A stretch of 21,179 nucleotides of DNA from SM1-50 sp964467345 (GTDB lineage Archaea; Thermoplasmatota; E2; DHVEG-1), in the NCBI GenBank assembly GCA_964467345.1, contig CAYXPY010000036.1:1-21179 (forward strand), in the 5' to 3' direction. Made by a program: the position numbers and the translations under genes. Below, one piece after another: positions 5,040-12,904 of this stretch. Each line of letters opens with the position of its first letter. Position 1 is the stretch's first letter. The notes beneath the pieces are model-generated. The model saw only the letters and a program-made list of their open reading frames with translations, searched no databases and was not told where the DNA came from.

Positions 5040-6971
5040 TCAGAGCATCATCGACTGACGAAGTTTCTTGATCCGGTCACGCAGCGCGATTGCTTTCTCA
5101 AAATCAAGCTCATCAGCTGCCTTCCTCATCTCAAGCTCAAGATCCACGATGATAGCGGGAATCTCCTTACGTGGGATATGCTTCGTATCCTCGATTTCTA
5201 CGACCTTTTCTTTGATCGGTTTGATAATGGTCGTAGGGGTTATACCATGTTGTGCGTTGTACTGGAGTTGCACCGTTCGTCGGCGATTTGTTTCTGCAAG
5301 TGCTCTACGAATCGAATCAGTGAGGACATCAGCGTACAGCACGACCTTTGAGTTGACATTTCGTGCAGCCCGACCGATGATTTGAATCAAGCTTCGCTCA
5401 TCACGTAAGAACCCTTCCTTATCCGCATCCAAAATCCCGATGAACCCAACCTCCGGGATGTCGATGCCTTCCCTAAGGAGGTTAATTCCAACCAAGACAT
5501 CGAACTTCCCAAGACGAAGCTCACGGATGATTTCTGAACGTTCAAGGGTGTCAATCTCTGAGTGCAAATACCGGGTTTTTATTCCTTGTTCTGCAAGGTA
5601 CTCGGAGAGCTCCTCAGCTAGTTTTTTCGTCAACGTAGTGACAAGCACCCGGTCACCGCGTTTCACGGTCGTTCGGATCTCTTTTATCAAATCCTGCACT
5701 TGACCGTCTATCTTCCGTACCTCCACCAGGGGGTCAACCAGACCGGTGGGTCGGATGATCTGTTCGACGACCTGCTGGGAACGAGCTAACTCATAGGCTC
5801 CGGGTGTCGCAGAGACAAACACCACCGTATGCATATACTGCTCAAATTCCTCAAATGTCAACGGGCGGTTATCCATGGCGCTAGGGAGACGAAACCCATA
5901 CTCAATCAGGGTCTGCTTACGGGAGAACTCACCATGATGCATCCCATGGATCTGAGGAATCGTACGATGACTCTCATCGATGAACATTAAAAAATCAGAG
6001 GGGAAATAATCAAGCAGACAGTACGGTTTCTCCCCTGGTTTTCGTCCGTCAAGATGCCGTGAGTAGTTCTCGATTCCTTTACAGAACCCGGTCTCTTGTA
6101 TCATCTCAAGGTCATATAATGTCCTCTGCTTCAAACGATGCGCCTCAAATGCTGAAAGCTGAGGGAGTCGTTCTTCCAATTCCTGTTTAATGGATTCAAC
6201 AGCCTGTTTCTGACTGCTCTCCGGGATAACAAAATGTTTCGCTGGATAGATAAAGAGATATTTCAACACCTCGACGGTTTCACCGGTTGTCTTATTCAGC
6301 TCCCGAATAGAGTCAATGGTATCCCCAAACAGTTCAATCCGATAGATGTTCTGGTAGTACCCTAAAATGAGATCGATGGTATCACCCTTGACTCGAAAAC
6401 GACCAGGCATGAGTTCAGCATCGTTTCGTTCGTATTGGATGTCGATTAATCGATGGAGAAGTGTGTTTCTTGAGAAACGCTGCCCTTTTCTTATTTCAAA
6501 ACCAAGTCGCTGGTAATCATGCGGGTTCCCAACATTATAGATACAGGAGACTGATGCGACGATAATGACATCTCTTCGAGATGAAAGCGATGCTGTCGCA
6601 GCAAGTCGCATCTGCTCAAGTTTCGGGTTGACATCAGCATCTTTTTCGATGTACAAATCCCGCTGAGGAAGATAGGATTCCGGCTGATAATAATCATAAT
6701 ACGAGACGAAATATTCCACTCGGTTATCAGGAAAAAATTCCTTAAATTCACTATAGAGTTGGGCAGCAAGCGTTTTATTATGGGCAATAACAATTGTAGG
6801 GCGTTGCACTTGTTCAATGACATGAGCCATCGAGAATGTTTTCCCAGAACCGGTGACCCCAAGCAGGGTCTGTGCAGAAAAATTCTTCTGAACACCCTCT
6901 ACTAAGTGTTTGATAGCAGCAGGTTGGGACCCTTTAGGGGTGAAATTCGTCTTTAATTTAAATTTCGTCAT
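5040..6971 (-). CDS. uvrB: UvrABC excinuclease subunit B
   Basis: UvrB is the helicase-like damage verifier that UvrA loads on DNA and that recruits UvrC. The 643-residue length is normal. Visible parts are Walker A GVTGSGKT (38-45), the beta-hairpin region around YYDYYQPESYLPQRD (91-105), the DESH box (332-335), the helicase motifs including 'GINLLREGIDIPEVGFIGILDADKEGFL' region and QIIGRAARN, and a C-terminal UVR motif (about 606-640) with LDFEKAIALRD. The box after DESH reads RTIPQ rather than the common VTIPQ, a conservative oddity. Its ATG overlaps the TGA of uvrC as ATGA (6968-6971), so it is the third gene of the uvrA-uvrC-uvrB unit and is likely translated by coupling with uvrC. Confidence 0.98.
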   Translation of the reverse strand: MTKFKLKTNFTPKGSQPAAIKHLVEGVQKNFSAQTLLGVTGSGKTFSMAHVIEQVQRPTIVIAHNKTLAAQLYSEFKEFFPDNRVEYFVSYYDYYQPESYLPQRDLYIEKDADVNPKLEQMRLAATASLSSRRDVIIVASVSCIYNVGNPHDYQRLGFEIRKGQRFSRNTLLHRLIDIQYERNDAELMPGRFRVKGDTIDLILGYYQNIYRIELFGDTIDSIRELNKTTGETVEVLKYLFIYPAKHFVIPESSQKQAVESIKQELEERLPQLSAFEAHRLKQRTLYDLEMIQETGFCKGIENYSRHLDGRKPGEKPYCLLDYFPSDFLMFIDESHRTIPQIHGMHHGEFSRKQTLIEYGFRLPSAMDNRPLTFEEFEQYMHTVVFVSATPGAYELARSQQVVEQIIRPTGLVDPLVEVRKIDGQVQDLIKEIRTTVKRGDRVLVTTLTKKLAEELSEYLAEQGIKTRYLHSEIDTLERSEIIRELRLGKFDVLVGINLLREGIDIPEVGFIGILDADKEGFLRDERSLIQIIGRAARNVNSKVVLYADVLTDSIRRALAETNRRRTVQLQYNAQHGITPTTIIKPIKEKVVEIEDTKHIPRKEIPAIIVDLELEMRKAADELDFEKAIALRDRIKKLRQSMML

Positions 6972-8518
6972 GTTCTCAGTTGTTTTTTCCGTAACAAGCG
7001 ATTGTATGCGAGTGCAAAACGATGAGCCTCATCACGTATTTGTCTGATAAAAAGCAATGCCTTGTCTTTTTTCTGCAAGCAGACCGGTTCTTTAGCACCA
7101 GGGAGATAGAGCTCCTCGAACTGTTTTGCAATGGAGATAATCGGGATTTTTAAGCCAAGAGCTTGTAGTTCATGGACTGCGCGGTTCAACTGACCGATTC
7201 CACCATCGATGATGATGAGATGTGGCAACGACTCATGCTGGTGTTGTAGCCTTGTATAGCGTCTTCTGACAACCTCGGCAATGGCAGCGACATCATCAAT
7301 GCCTTCCACGCTGCGTATACGGAATCTGCGATAGTTGGTTTTGTCTGCTTTGCCATTGCGGAATTGCACCATGGAACCGACCATGGATGTTCCTGAAAGA
7401 TGCGAGATGTCAAAACATTCGATGACCGTTGGAAGCTCCGGGAGATGTAATTTCTGTTGCAGTTCTTCAACCTTTGCGACATCACCGAAAATCGCAGTTT
7501 CAATGTTTTTTTGTACTAGGTCCAGGAGCTGTTTTTTTGCTGCCTTCTGAGGAACGACAACACGGACCTTTTTCTGCCGTTTAAAGGAGAGGAACGCTGC
7601 TAAGGACTCCGATGGTTTGTGTGGGACGATGATTTCTGAAGGTATGTGGTTTTCCGAGTAATATTGGACAATGAATTCCTCGAAAAAATCAGGGATATGA
7701 CTGAAGATGAACTCGTTTTTTGTCGAAAGAGTTCCTTTGTAGATGTTAAACACCATGAGATACACCGTTTCATCTTTGATACAGTAGTTGATGACATCCT
7801 CGTCATAGGTCCGTTGTCGTTGCATGTTCTGATGATCCTGAAGGTGTTGTATCGCGATTAGTTGATCCCGTAGTACTAAGGCTTTCTCGAAATCGAAACG
7901 TTGAGATGTTATGGTCATTTCTGAAGTGAGTTTTTTTACGAGTTCTTTTGATCGTCCTTGGAGAACGAAACGAACGTTTTGGATTTTCCTGTTGTATTCA
8001 TCCTTTGAAATCGCCCCGATACATGGTGCATCGCAGAGCTTGAGATGAAAGCGCAGACAGGCTTTTTTCGGTAGCTTTTTACAGGTTCGCAATGTAAATG
8101 TCCTGGTGAGGAACTGAAGCACATGGTCTCGTTCGAGAGCAGAGACAAACGGACCAAAGTATTTGCCATCGTCTTGCTTCTGCCGTGCGATAAGAAGCCG
8201 GGGGTATTCCTCGTTAGTCAGATGGATGAACGCATAGGTTTTTGCATCCTTAAGATTGATATTATATTTCGGTTGGTGTTTTTTGATAAGAGTATTTTCC
8301 AGAATCAGTGCTTCAACCTCGGTATTAGTCACGATAAAAGAAACGGAATCTACATGGCGGAGAAGACTGCGTGTCTTTGGATCGGTCTGGCGTTTCTGAA
8401 GATAGCTTCTCAGTCGTTTTTGTAGGTTTTTTGCTTTCCCAACATAGAGTATCTTCTGTGTGGCATCTCGGAAGAGATAACACCCAGGGGTTTCAGGAAA
8501 CGCAGTTACGTTAAACAT
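6968..8518 (-). CDS. uvrC: UvrABC excinuclease subunit C, short C-terminus
   Basis: UvrC makes the two incisions around a lesion. Domains in order are a GIY-YIG nuclease (about 8-85, PGCYLF and ILYVGKAKNLQKRLRSYL), a Cys cluster C146, C154, C162, C166 that matches the [4Fe-4S] site of UvrC, a UVR motif (FEKALVLRD, about 210-218) for UvrB, and an RNase-H-like nuclease with D370 (CFDISH), D438 (IIDGG) and H499 (RDEAHRFA). The protein ends at residue 516, 17 residues after that His. Typical UvrC proteins of about 600 residues continue into a (HhH)2 DNA-binding domain, which is absent here. The TGA stop is clean and overlaps uvrB. The start overlaps the end of uvrA by 13 bases. Confidence 0.97.
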   Translation of the reverse strand: MFNVTAFPETPGCYLFRDATQKILYVGKAKNLQKRLRSYLQKRQTDPKTRSLLRHVDSVSFIVTNTEVEALILENTLIKKHQPKYNINLKDAKTYAFIHLTNEEYPRLLIARQKQDDGKYFGPFVSALERDHVLQFLTRTFTLRTCKKLPKKACLRFHLKLCDAPCIGAISKDEYNRKIQNVRFVLQGRSKELVKKLTSEMTITSQRFDFEKALVLRDQLIAIQHLQDHQNMQRQRTYDEDVINYCIKDETVYLMVFNIYKGTLSTKNEFIFSHIPDFFEEFIVQYYSENHIPSEIIVPHKPSESLAAFLSFKRQKKVRVVVPQKAAKKQLLDLVQKNIETAIFGDVAKVEELQQKLHLPELPTVIECFDISHLSGTSMVGSMVQFRNGKADKTNYRRFRIRSVEGIDDVAAIAEVVRRRYTRLQHQHESLPHLIIIDGGIGQLNRAVHELQALGLKIPIISIAKQFEELYLPGAKEPVCLQKKDKALLFIRQIRDEAHRFALAYNRLLRKKQLRT

Positions 8519-11328
8519 AGTTTTTTCTCACGCAGCAATGGTCGGAGGATCTGTCCTGTGTAACTTTTCCGTTGACCTGCAACCTCCTCAGGGGTTCCCA
8601 GTGCGATGATTTCTCCACCAAGGTCACCACCCTCCGGGCCAAGATCAATGATATGATCGGCGCATTTGATGACCTCCATGTTATGTTCGATGACAACAAT
8701 AGTATTTCCCATGGAAACCAGACTGTTGAGAACATCGATGAGTTTTTTGACATCGTGAAAATGCAACCCGGTCGTGGGTTCATCAAGAAGATACAATGTC
8801 CGACCGGTGTTCTTCTTCGATAACTCTCGCGTCAGTTTAATCCGTTGCGCCTCCCCACCTGAAAGAGTCGTAGAACTCTGACCAAGCTTGATATAGTGTA
8901 ATCCGACTCGTGAGAGTGTCTCGAGTTTCTTCCTGATATAGGGGATGTTTTCAAAAAGAACTAACGCTTCCTCAACGCTCATTGCCAGGACTTCAGCGAT
9001 AGACTTTCCTTTATAATGCACCTCCAATGTTTCATTGTTATAGCGTTTTCCCTTACATTCCTCACATTCGATGTAAATATCAGGCAGGAAATTCATCTCT
9101 ATTTTGATGACTCCATCGCCTTGGCAGGCTTCACAGCGTCCACCACAGACATTAAAAGAGAACCGTCCTGCATGGTACCCCCGCATTTTAGCTTCTGGTG
9201 TTTGGGCGAAGATGTTTCTTATTTCATCAAATACCTTGGTGTAGGTTGCTGGATTGCTGCGTGGTGTTTTCCCAATTGGGCTTTGATCGATGACGATGAC
9301 TTTATCGATCGTAGCGTCACAGTCGATGCCCTCATGTTTTCCAGGGAGGTCCTTGGATTCATGGAGTTTGCGCATCAAGCCTTTATAGAGAATCTCGTAA
9401 ATCAAGGTGGATTTCCCGCTGCCTGAGACGCCTGTAATGACAGTAAAAACCCCTATGGGGATGTCGACAGTGATGTTCTTGAGGTTGTTTTCTTTACAGC
9501 CTTTAATATGGATATACTTCTCCGAGTGTCTTCGCTGTGGTGGGATATCAATGGTGAGTTTCCCTGAGAGGTATCGTCCAGTCAGAGAGCGAGGATGCTG
9601 CTCTATGTGCTGTGGTGTTCCCTGTGCGATGATTTTTCCTCCATGGATCCCAGCACCAGGTCCCATGTCAATGATGTAATCAGCATGTCGTATGGTTTCC
9701 TCGTCGTGTTCAACGACAATAAGGGTATTGCCGAGATCTCGTAATCGCTGCAGGGTTTGTATGAGCTTCTTGTTGTCTCGCTGATGGAGCCCAACGGATG
9801 GTTCATCAAGGATGTAGAGGACGCCCATGAGATTTGATCCAATCTGTGTTGCCAGTCGTATCCGTTGTGATTCTCCCCCGGAGAGGGTCCCTGCGTTCCG
9901 GGAAAGAGTCAGATAGTTTAACCCAACGTTATCAAGGAATCGTAATCGTGCGTTTATTTCCTTTAGAATAAGATGAGCGATTTCCTGTTGTTTTTTTGTT
10001 AATTGTAGTGCTTCAAAGAAGCGGAGGGACTGCTTTATGGACATATCAGTGATGTCAATGATGGATTTCTGAGCGATTTTGATGGAAAGGATTTTTTGTT
10101 TTAATCGCCTGCCGTTACAGACCGGGCAGGGGGAGATACGCATGAACCGTTCCATGTCCTGTCTGCGGTACTCTGATTCCGTTTGTTTATAGAGCCGTTC
10201 TGATTGCGGGATGAGTCCTTCCCAATAGCCATTATGGGAATAGTGGACATCACCATTTTTCATCACGAGGTTAAAATGGATCTGTTCAGAAGACCCATAC
10301 ATGATCGCTTGATACTGGGGCTCCGTGAGTTCTTTTATCGGGGTGAATATATCAAATCCATAATGTTTTGCCACCGCTCCAAGATAATTGTTCCTCCAGC
10401 CGTCTCTGATCGTTTTATACAGGGCAATCGCTCCGTCAGCGATGCTGAGGTCCTTGTTGGGTATGATGAGGTCTGGGTCAAAATCCATTTTTATGCCAAG
10501 TCCGTGACATGCTTCACAGGCGCCAAACGGGCTGTTAAATGAGAACATCCGTGGTTGAAGCTCCTCAAAGACCATGCCGCATTTCGGACAGGCCATTGTT
10601 GATGAATAGATATGTTCCTTTCCTTTTGCATCAAGGACTATGAGAAGTCCTTCTGATTTTTGTAAGGCTTGTTCGCAGGCTTCTGTCAGCCGTGTGGTAT
10701 CAGCTGTTTCGACCCGGTCGATGACGATTTCGATGTCATGCTTCTTATATCGTTCCAGCGTGATTTTCTCATCGGTTCTGTAGATGGTCTTGTTGACCCG
10801 GATCTTGGTGTATCCTTCTTTGTTGAGGTCTTTGAATAACTGCTCATAGGTTCCTTTTCGTTGGCGGACGATGGGGGAGAGGATGGTGATGGTTCCTTGT
10901 AACTCTGCTGAGATGTTGGTTGATATTTTCTGTGGTGATTGGGACTCGATTTTTAGGTTATGAACGGGGCAGTAGGGAGTGCCTATGCGTGCGAAGAGCA
11001 ATCGGAGGTAATCGTAAATCTCTGTGATGGTCCCAACGGTGCTGCGTGGGTTTTTGCTGGTTGTTTTTTGTTCGATGGAGATTGCGGGGGAGAGGCCTTC
11101 GATGCTGTCGACATCAGGTTTATTCATAAGACCCAGGAATTGACGGGCGTAGGCGGAAAGGGATTCGACATAGCGTCGTTGGCCTTCGGCATAGAGTGTA
11201 TCAAACGCGAGAGTTGATTTCCCCGATCCTGAAATCCCGGTGATAACGATGAATTTATCTCGTGGGAGTTCGACGTTGATGTTTTTGAGGTTGTGTTCTC
11301 GTGCTCCTTTGATGACGATGTTTTTCAT
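8506..11328 (-). CDS. uvrA: UvrABC excinuclease subunit A
   Basis: UvrA is the dimeric ABC-type ATPase that scans DNA for damage and loads UvrB. The 940 residues carry two ATPase modules: Walker A GISGSGKS (31-38) and GVSGSGKS (633-640), signatures LSGGESQRI (482-490) and LSGGEAQRI (822-830), and Walker B LYILDEP (504-510) and LYLLDEP (845-851). Zinc sites are visible at C247, C250, C271, C274 and at C728, C732, C735, C755, C758, with an extra CPVC at 401-404. The length is that of bacterial UvrA. The ATG at 11328 follows a strong GGGGGAT ribosome site (minus strand, about 11334-11340). It is the first gene of the unit and probably the one served by the AT-rich promoter at 11353-11381. Confidence 0.98.
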   Translation of the reverse strand: MKNIVIKGAREHNLKNINVELPRDKFIVITGISGSGKSTLAFDTLYAEGQRRYVESLSAYARQFLGLMNKPDVDSIEGLSPAISIEQKTTSKNPRSTVGTITEIYDYLRLLFARIGTPYCPVHNLKIESQSPQKISTNISAELQGTITILSPIVRQRKGTYEQLFKDLNKEGYTKIRVNKTIYRTDEKITLERYKKHDIEIVIDRVETADTTRLTEACEQALQKSEGLLIVLDAKGKEHIYSSTMACPKCGMVFEELQPRMFSFNSPFGACEACHGLGIKMDFDPDLIIPNKDLSIADGAIALYKTIRDGWRNNYLGAVAKHYGFDIFTPIKELTEPQYQAIMYGSSEQIHFNLVMKNGDVHYSHNGYWEGLIPQSERLYKQTESEYRRQDMERFMRISPCPVCNGRRLKQKILSIKIAQKSIIDITDMSIKQSLRFFEALQLTKKQQEIAHLILKEINARLRFLDNVGLNYLTLSRNAGTLSGGESQRIRLATQIGSNLMGVLYILDEPSVGLHQRDNKKLIQTLQRLRDLGNTLIVVEHDEETIRHADYIIDMGPGAGIHGGKIIAQGTPQHIEQHPRSLTGRYLSGKLTIDIPPQRRHSEKYIHIKGCKENNLKNITVDIPIGVFTVITGVSGSGKSTLIYEILYKGLMRKLHESKDLPGKHEGIDCDATIDKVIVIDQSPIGKTPRSNPATYTKVFDEIRNIFAQTPEAKMRGYHAGRFSFNVCGGRCEACQGDGVIKIEMNFLPDIYIECEECKGKRYNNETLEVHYKGKSIAEVLAMSVEEALVLFENIPYIRKKLETLSRVGLHYIKLGQSSTTLSGGEAQRIKLTRELSKKNTGRTLYLLDEPTTGLHFHDVKKLIDVLNSLVSMGNTIVVIEHNMEVIKCADHIIDLGPEGGDLGGEIIALGTPEEVAGQRKSYTGQILRPLLREKKLCLT

Positions 11329-11352
11329 TGGAAATCCCCCTTGAAAATAGGT

Positions 11353-11381
11353 AAAATATATACAAACATATACATTTTATC
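11353..11381 (-). promoter_or_regulatory. Promoter region of the uvrA-uvrC-uvrB unit
   Basis: Two TATA-like runs occur on the minus strand, GTATATATTTTA (about 11352-11363) and AATGTATATG (about 11368-11377). The second would start transcription near 11345, leaving room for the GGGGGAT ribosome site, while the first would remove part of it. I favour the second. No palindrome resembling a damage-response operator is visible. Confidence 0.35.
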
Positions 11382-11465
11382 TAAGTAGACGTCCCATAAC
11401 GGAAGGGCTAATCCTCCGACAAGCACTATCAGGTATTCAAGGTTTTCGAAGAGGTCACTGAAAGT

Positions 11466-11489
11466 AAAAAAAAAAAGAGAAAAGACTCT
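11466..11489 (-). terminator. Hairpin plus T-run terminator candidate
   Basis: On the minus strand a short AGAG-N6-CTCT stem (11489-11476) runs directly into an uninterrupted T-run (11475-11466). It lies between the small secreted protein gene (ends 11581) and uvrA, so it would keep the uvr unit transcriptionally separate. The stem is only 4 base pairs; the T-run is the main signal, as usual for archaea. Confidence 0.4.
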
Positions 11490-11565
11490 AGTTGCCTCAA
11501 ATAACCCTTCTGAGAACCAAACCGCTCTGTTCACCACTGTCGATATTTCCTAAAGGAATAAAAGG

Positions 11566-11573
11566 AAAAAAAA
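11566..11573 (-). terminator. T-run after the small secreted protein gene
   Basis: Eight consecutive A on the plus strand, read as T on the minus strand, begin 8 bases after the TAA of the gene at 11581-11898. Short T-runs of this kind are common archaeal termination signals. Confidence 0.4.
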
Positions 11574-11580
11574 GGGACCA

Positions 11581-11898
11581 TTAACAGGCAATGCCCGTGG
11601 TATTGTTTTGGTTGCCCAGAATCCTTAGCACAATAAGGATTATTATTCCCAAACTGAGAATACCAACTAATCGTATAAGCTTCAACAGCATAATTAGGAA
11701 CGTTATGATAATTAACTGCGGTTGTGGGTCGTTCTGATATTTCGTTTTCAATGCTTCCAGCTCCGCCGTCTGAACAGAGAGAAAAGCGGGTGATCGTATG
11801 TGGGATTGGGTTACTTTTGCTTCTTGTGCAGCTACTGTCGGCAACATCATGATAAGAAACACTGCCAACAGACTGACACCTACCAAGGTCTTTTTCAT
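11581..11898 (-). CDS. Small secreted or membrane-anchored protein
   Basis: The 105-residue product starts MKKTLVGVSLLAVFLIMMLP and has TVAAQ next, a classic Sec signal peptide with a likely cut after 'VAA' or 'AAQ' (about residue 24). A short soluble part (about 26-60) is followed by one long hydrophobic stretch (about 62-93), beginning IIITFLIMLLKLIRLVG and ending in a NQNNTTGIAC tail. It would sit in the cell membrane with a short loop outside. I know no family for it. The ATG at 11898 is supported by GGAGGATTT at ideal spacing on the minus strand. An in-frame earlier start at 11913 is less likely. A longer frame at 11531-11932 is an overlapping shadow. It is divergent from the ABC transporter genes; a link is possible but only by position. 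Confidence 0.7.
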   Translation of the reverse strand: MKKTLVGVSLLAVFLIMMLPTVAAQEAKVTQSHIRSPAFLSVQTAELEALKTKYQNDPQPQLIIITFLIMLLKLIRLVGILSLGIIILIVLRILGNQNNTTGIAC

Positions 11899-12002
11899 AT
11901 ATAAATCCTCCAAATTTTGCTATACAGTTCAAGCATTTAAATGTTTTCTCTCTAATATAAGTGACAGAACAGCGAAAAAAAGGTTTTTTTCCAGGAGGGA
12001 AA

Positions 12003-12023
12003 ATGCACCGAAAACTATTTTAG
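12003..12023 (+). other. Six-codon mini-frame behind a perfect ribosome site
   Basis: AGGAGGG (11993-11999) precedes ATG at 12003, which opens MHRKLF and stops at TAG 12021-12023. The spacing is slightly short. No TATA box upstream is convincing and the ABC promoter lies downstream, so it is not a leader peptide of the ABC genes unless transcription starts earlier. It may be chance. Confidence 0.2.
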
Positions 12024-12050
12024 ATAAGAATCGTAAAGGCTCTTGATACT

Positions 12051-12065
12051 TCTTGTACAACAAGA
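12051..12065. repeat. Perfect inverted repeat upstream of the ABC transporter promoter
   Basis: TCTTGT (12051-12056) and ACAAGA (12060-12065) are exact inverted copies with a 3-base spacer, about 60 bases before the TATA box. The size suits a regulator dimer site, but there is only one copy and no obvious regulator gene next to it. Confidence 0.35.
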
Positions 12066-12125
12066 TGCTTTAAAGAATAAAGACAACTACGAAGTAATCG
12101 GTGAAACACATAATGACTCTACACA

Positions 12126-12135
12126 TTTATAAAAA
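12126..12135 (+). promoter_or_regulatory. TATA box of the ABC transporter genes
   Basis: TTTATAAAAA is a good archaeal TATA box. It predicts a transcript start near 12155 and a leader of about 70 bases that contains the hairpin at 12190-12213. Confidence 0.5.
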
Positions 12136-12189
12136 TCCTTCATTTAAATCCTTATCGGTACAATCAAAGTAACAAAACCCTAAAAAAAA

Positions 12190-12213
12190 CCCCGTTGATT
12201 CCAAGAAACGGGG
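12190..12213 (+). promoter_or_regulatory. Leader hairpin covering part of the ribosome site
   Basis: CCCCGTT (12190-12196) pairs perfectly with AACGGGG (12207-12213) around a 10-base loop. The 3' arm shares its GGGG with the ribosome site GGGGAGG (12210-12216), which lies 7 bases before the ATG at 12224. When folded, only AGG would be exposed. This could lower translation of the ABC genes until the hairpin is opened. Confidence 0.5.
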
Positions 12214-12223
12214 AGGCATACAC

Positions 12224-12904
12224 ATGGCTGAATACGTCATAGATATCAACTCGTTAACAAAAATTTACCAAACCGGAAAAACAGAATTCAAAGCATTAGA
12301 TAACGTCCATTTAAAAATCCGAAAAGGTGATTTTGTTTGTATCATGGGGCCTTCAGGGTCAGGAAAAAGCACCTTGATGAACATTATCGGCTGTTTAGAC
12401 CGGCCATCTTCAGGGACGGTCATCATCGATGGAGAGAATATCTCGACGGTAAACGACAATCAGCTTGCAGAGATCAGAGGAAGAAAAATCGGGTTCATCT
12501 TCCAAAAATTCAACCTCATGCCGACGATGAATGCGTTAAAAAACATCGCGCTGCCCATGGTTTTTCTTGGCCAAAACAAAGCAAGCAGAGAGCAGCGCGC
12601 TTCAGAGCTTCTTACAAAAGTAGGACTTGCAAACTGGGCGACACATAAACCAGCTGAACTGTCTGGCGGCCAGCAACAAAGAATCGCAATTGCACGTGCG
12701 TTAAGCAATAACCCCTCAATTATCCTGGCAGACGAACCAACAGGAAACCTGGATACAAAAACCGGTGAGCAAATCATGGAACTGCTCGTTTCCTTGAACC
12801 GGGAGGGAAAAACGATTTTATTGGTGACCCATGCGATTGCTTTGAAACGATTCTCAAACCGCGTCGTGAACATGCTTGATGGGGAAATCAGTGAGGAATC
12901 ATGA
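12224..12904 (+). CDS. MacB/LolD-type ABC transporter ATP-binding protein
   Basis: The 226-residue protein is a single ABC ATPase of the MacB/LolD/FtsE type. It has Walker A GPSGSGKS (about 42-49), the Q-loop in FIFQKFNLMP (about 90-99), the signature LSGGQQQRIAIARAL (about 145-159), Walker B IILADEP with TGNLD (about 165-175) and an H-loop His (about 202, VTHAIAL, where THD is usual). It energises the FtsX-type permease encoded next, probably moving a lipid-linked substrate, peptide or drug, or transmitting force across the membrane rather than importing nutrients. The substrate cannot be read from the sequence. The ATG at 12224 follows GGGGAGG. The TGA overlaps the permease ATG as ATGA (12901-12904). 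Confidence 0.95.
   Translation: MAEYVIDINSLTKIYQTGKTEFKALDNVHLKIRKGDFVCIMGPSGSGKSTLMNIIGCLDRPSSGTVIIDGENISTVNDNQLAEIRGRKIGFIFQKFNLMPTMNALKNIALPMVFLGQNKASREQRASELLTKVGLANWATHKPAELSGGQQQRIAIARALSNNPSIILADEPTGNLDTKTGEQIMELLVSLNREGKTILLVTHAIALKRFSNRVVNMLDGEISEES

Larger units (their letters stand above)
11899..12223. other. Intergenic region between the small membrane protein and ABC transporter genes
   Basis: This 325-base stretch holds the minus-strand ribosome site of the small membrane protein, a mini-frame (12003-12023) behind a full AGGAGGG, a TCTTGT-ACA-ACAAGA inverted repeat (12051-12065), the TATA box of the ABC transporter genes and the leader hairpin over their ribosome site. I see no tRNA or other RNA gene. 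Confidence 0.6.

Noticed and set aside
6491..6895. 134-codon frame inside uvrB
   Set aside because: Same-strand other-frame shadow of the conserved uvrB region.
5040..11328. Idea that the uvr genes, SplB-like protein and ABC transporter form one new defence system
   Set aside because: They are separated by convergent or divergent genes and their own promoters, and each matches a housekeeping family; no nuclease or effector of a defence type is present.
11325..11537. Minus-strand 70-codon frame upstream of uvrA
   Set aside because: It starts with GTG, has no ribosome site, crosses the T-run terminator candidate and the uvrA promoter, and its protein has no family pattern.
11531..11932. 133-codon minus-strand frame over the small membrane protein
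   Set aside because: It overlaps in another frame a gene with signal peptide and strong ribosome site; its own translation looks random.
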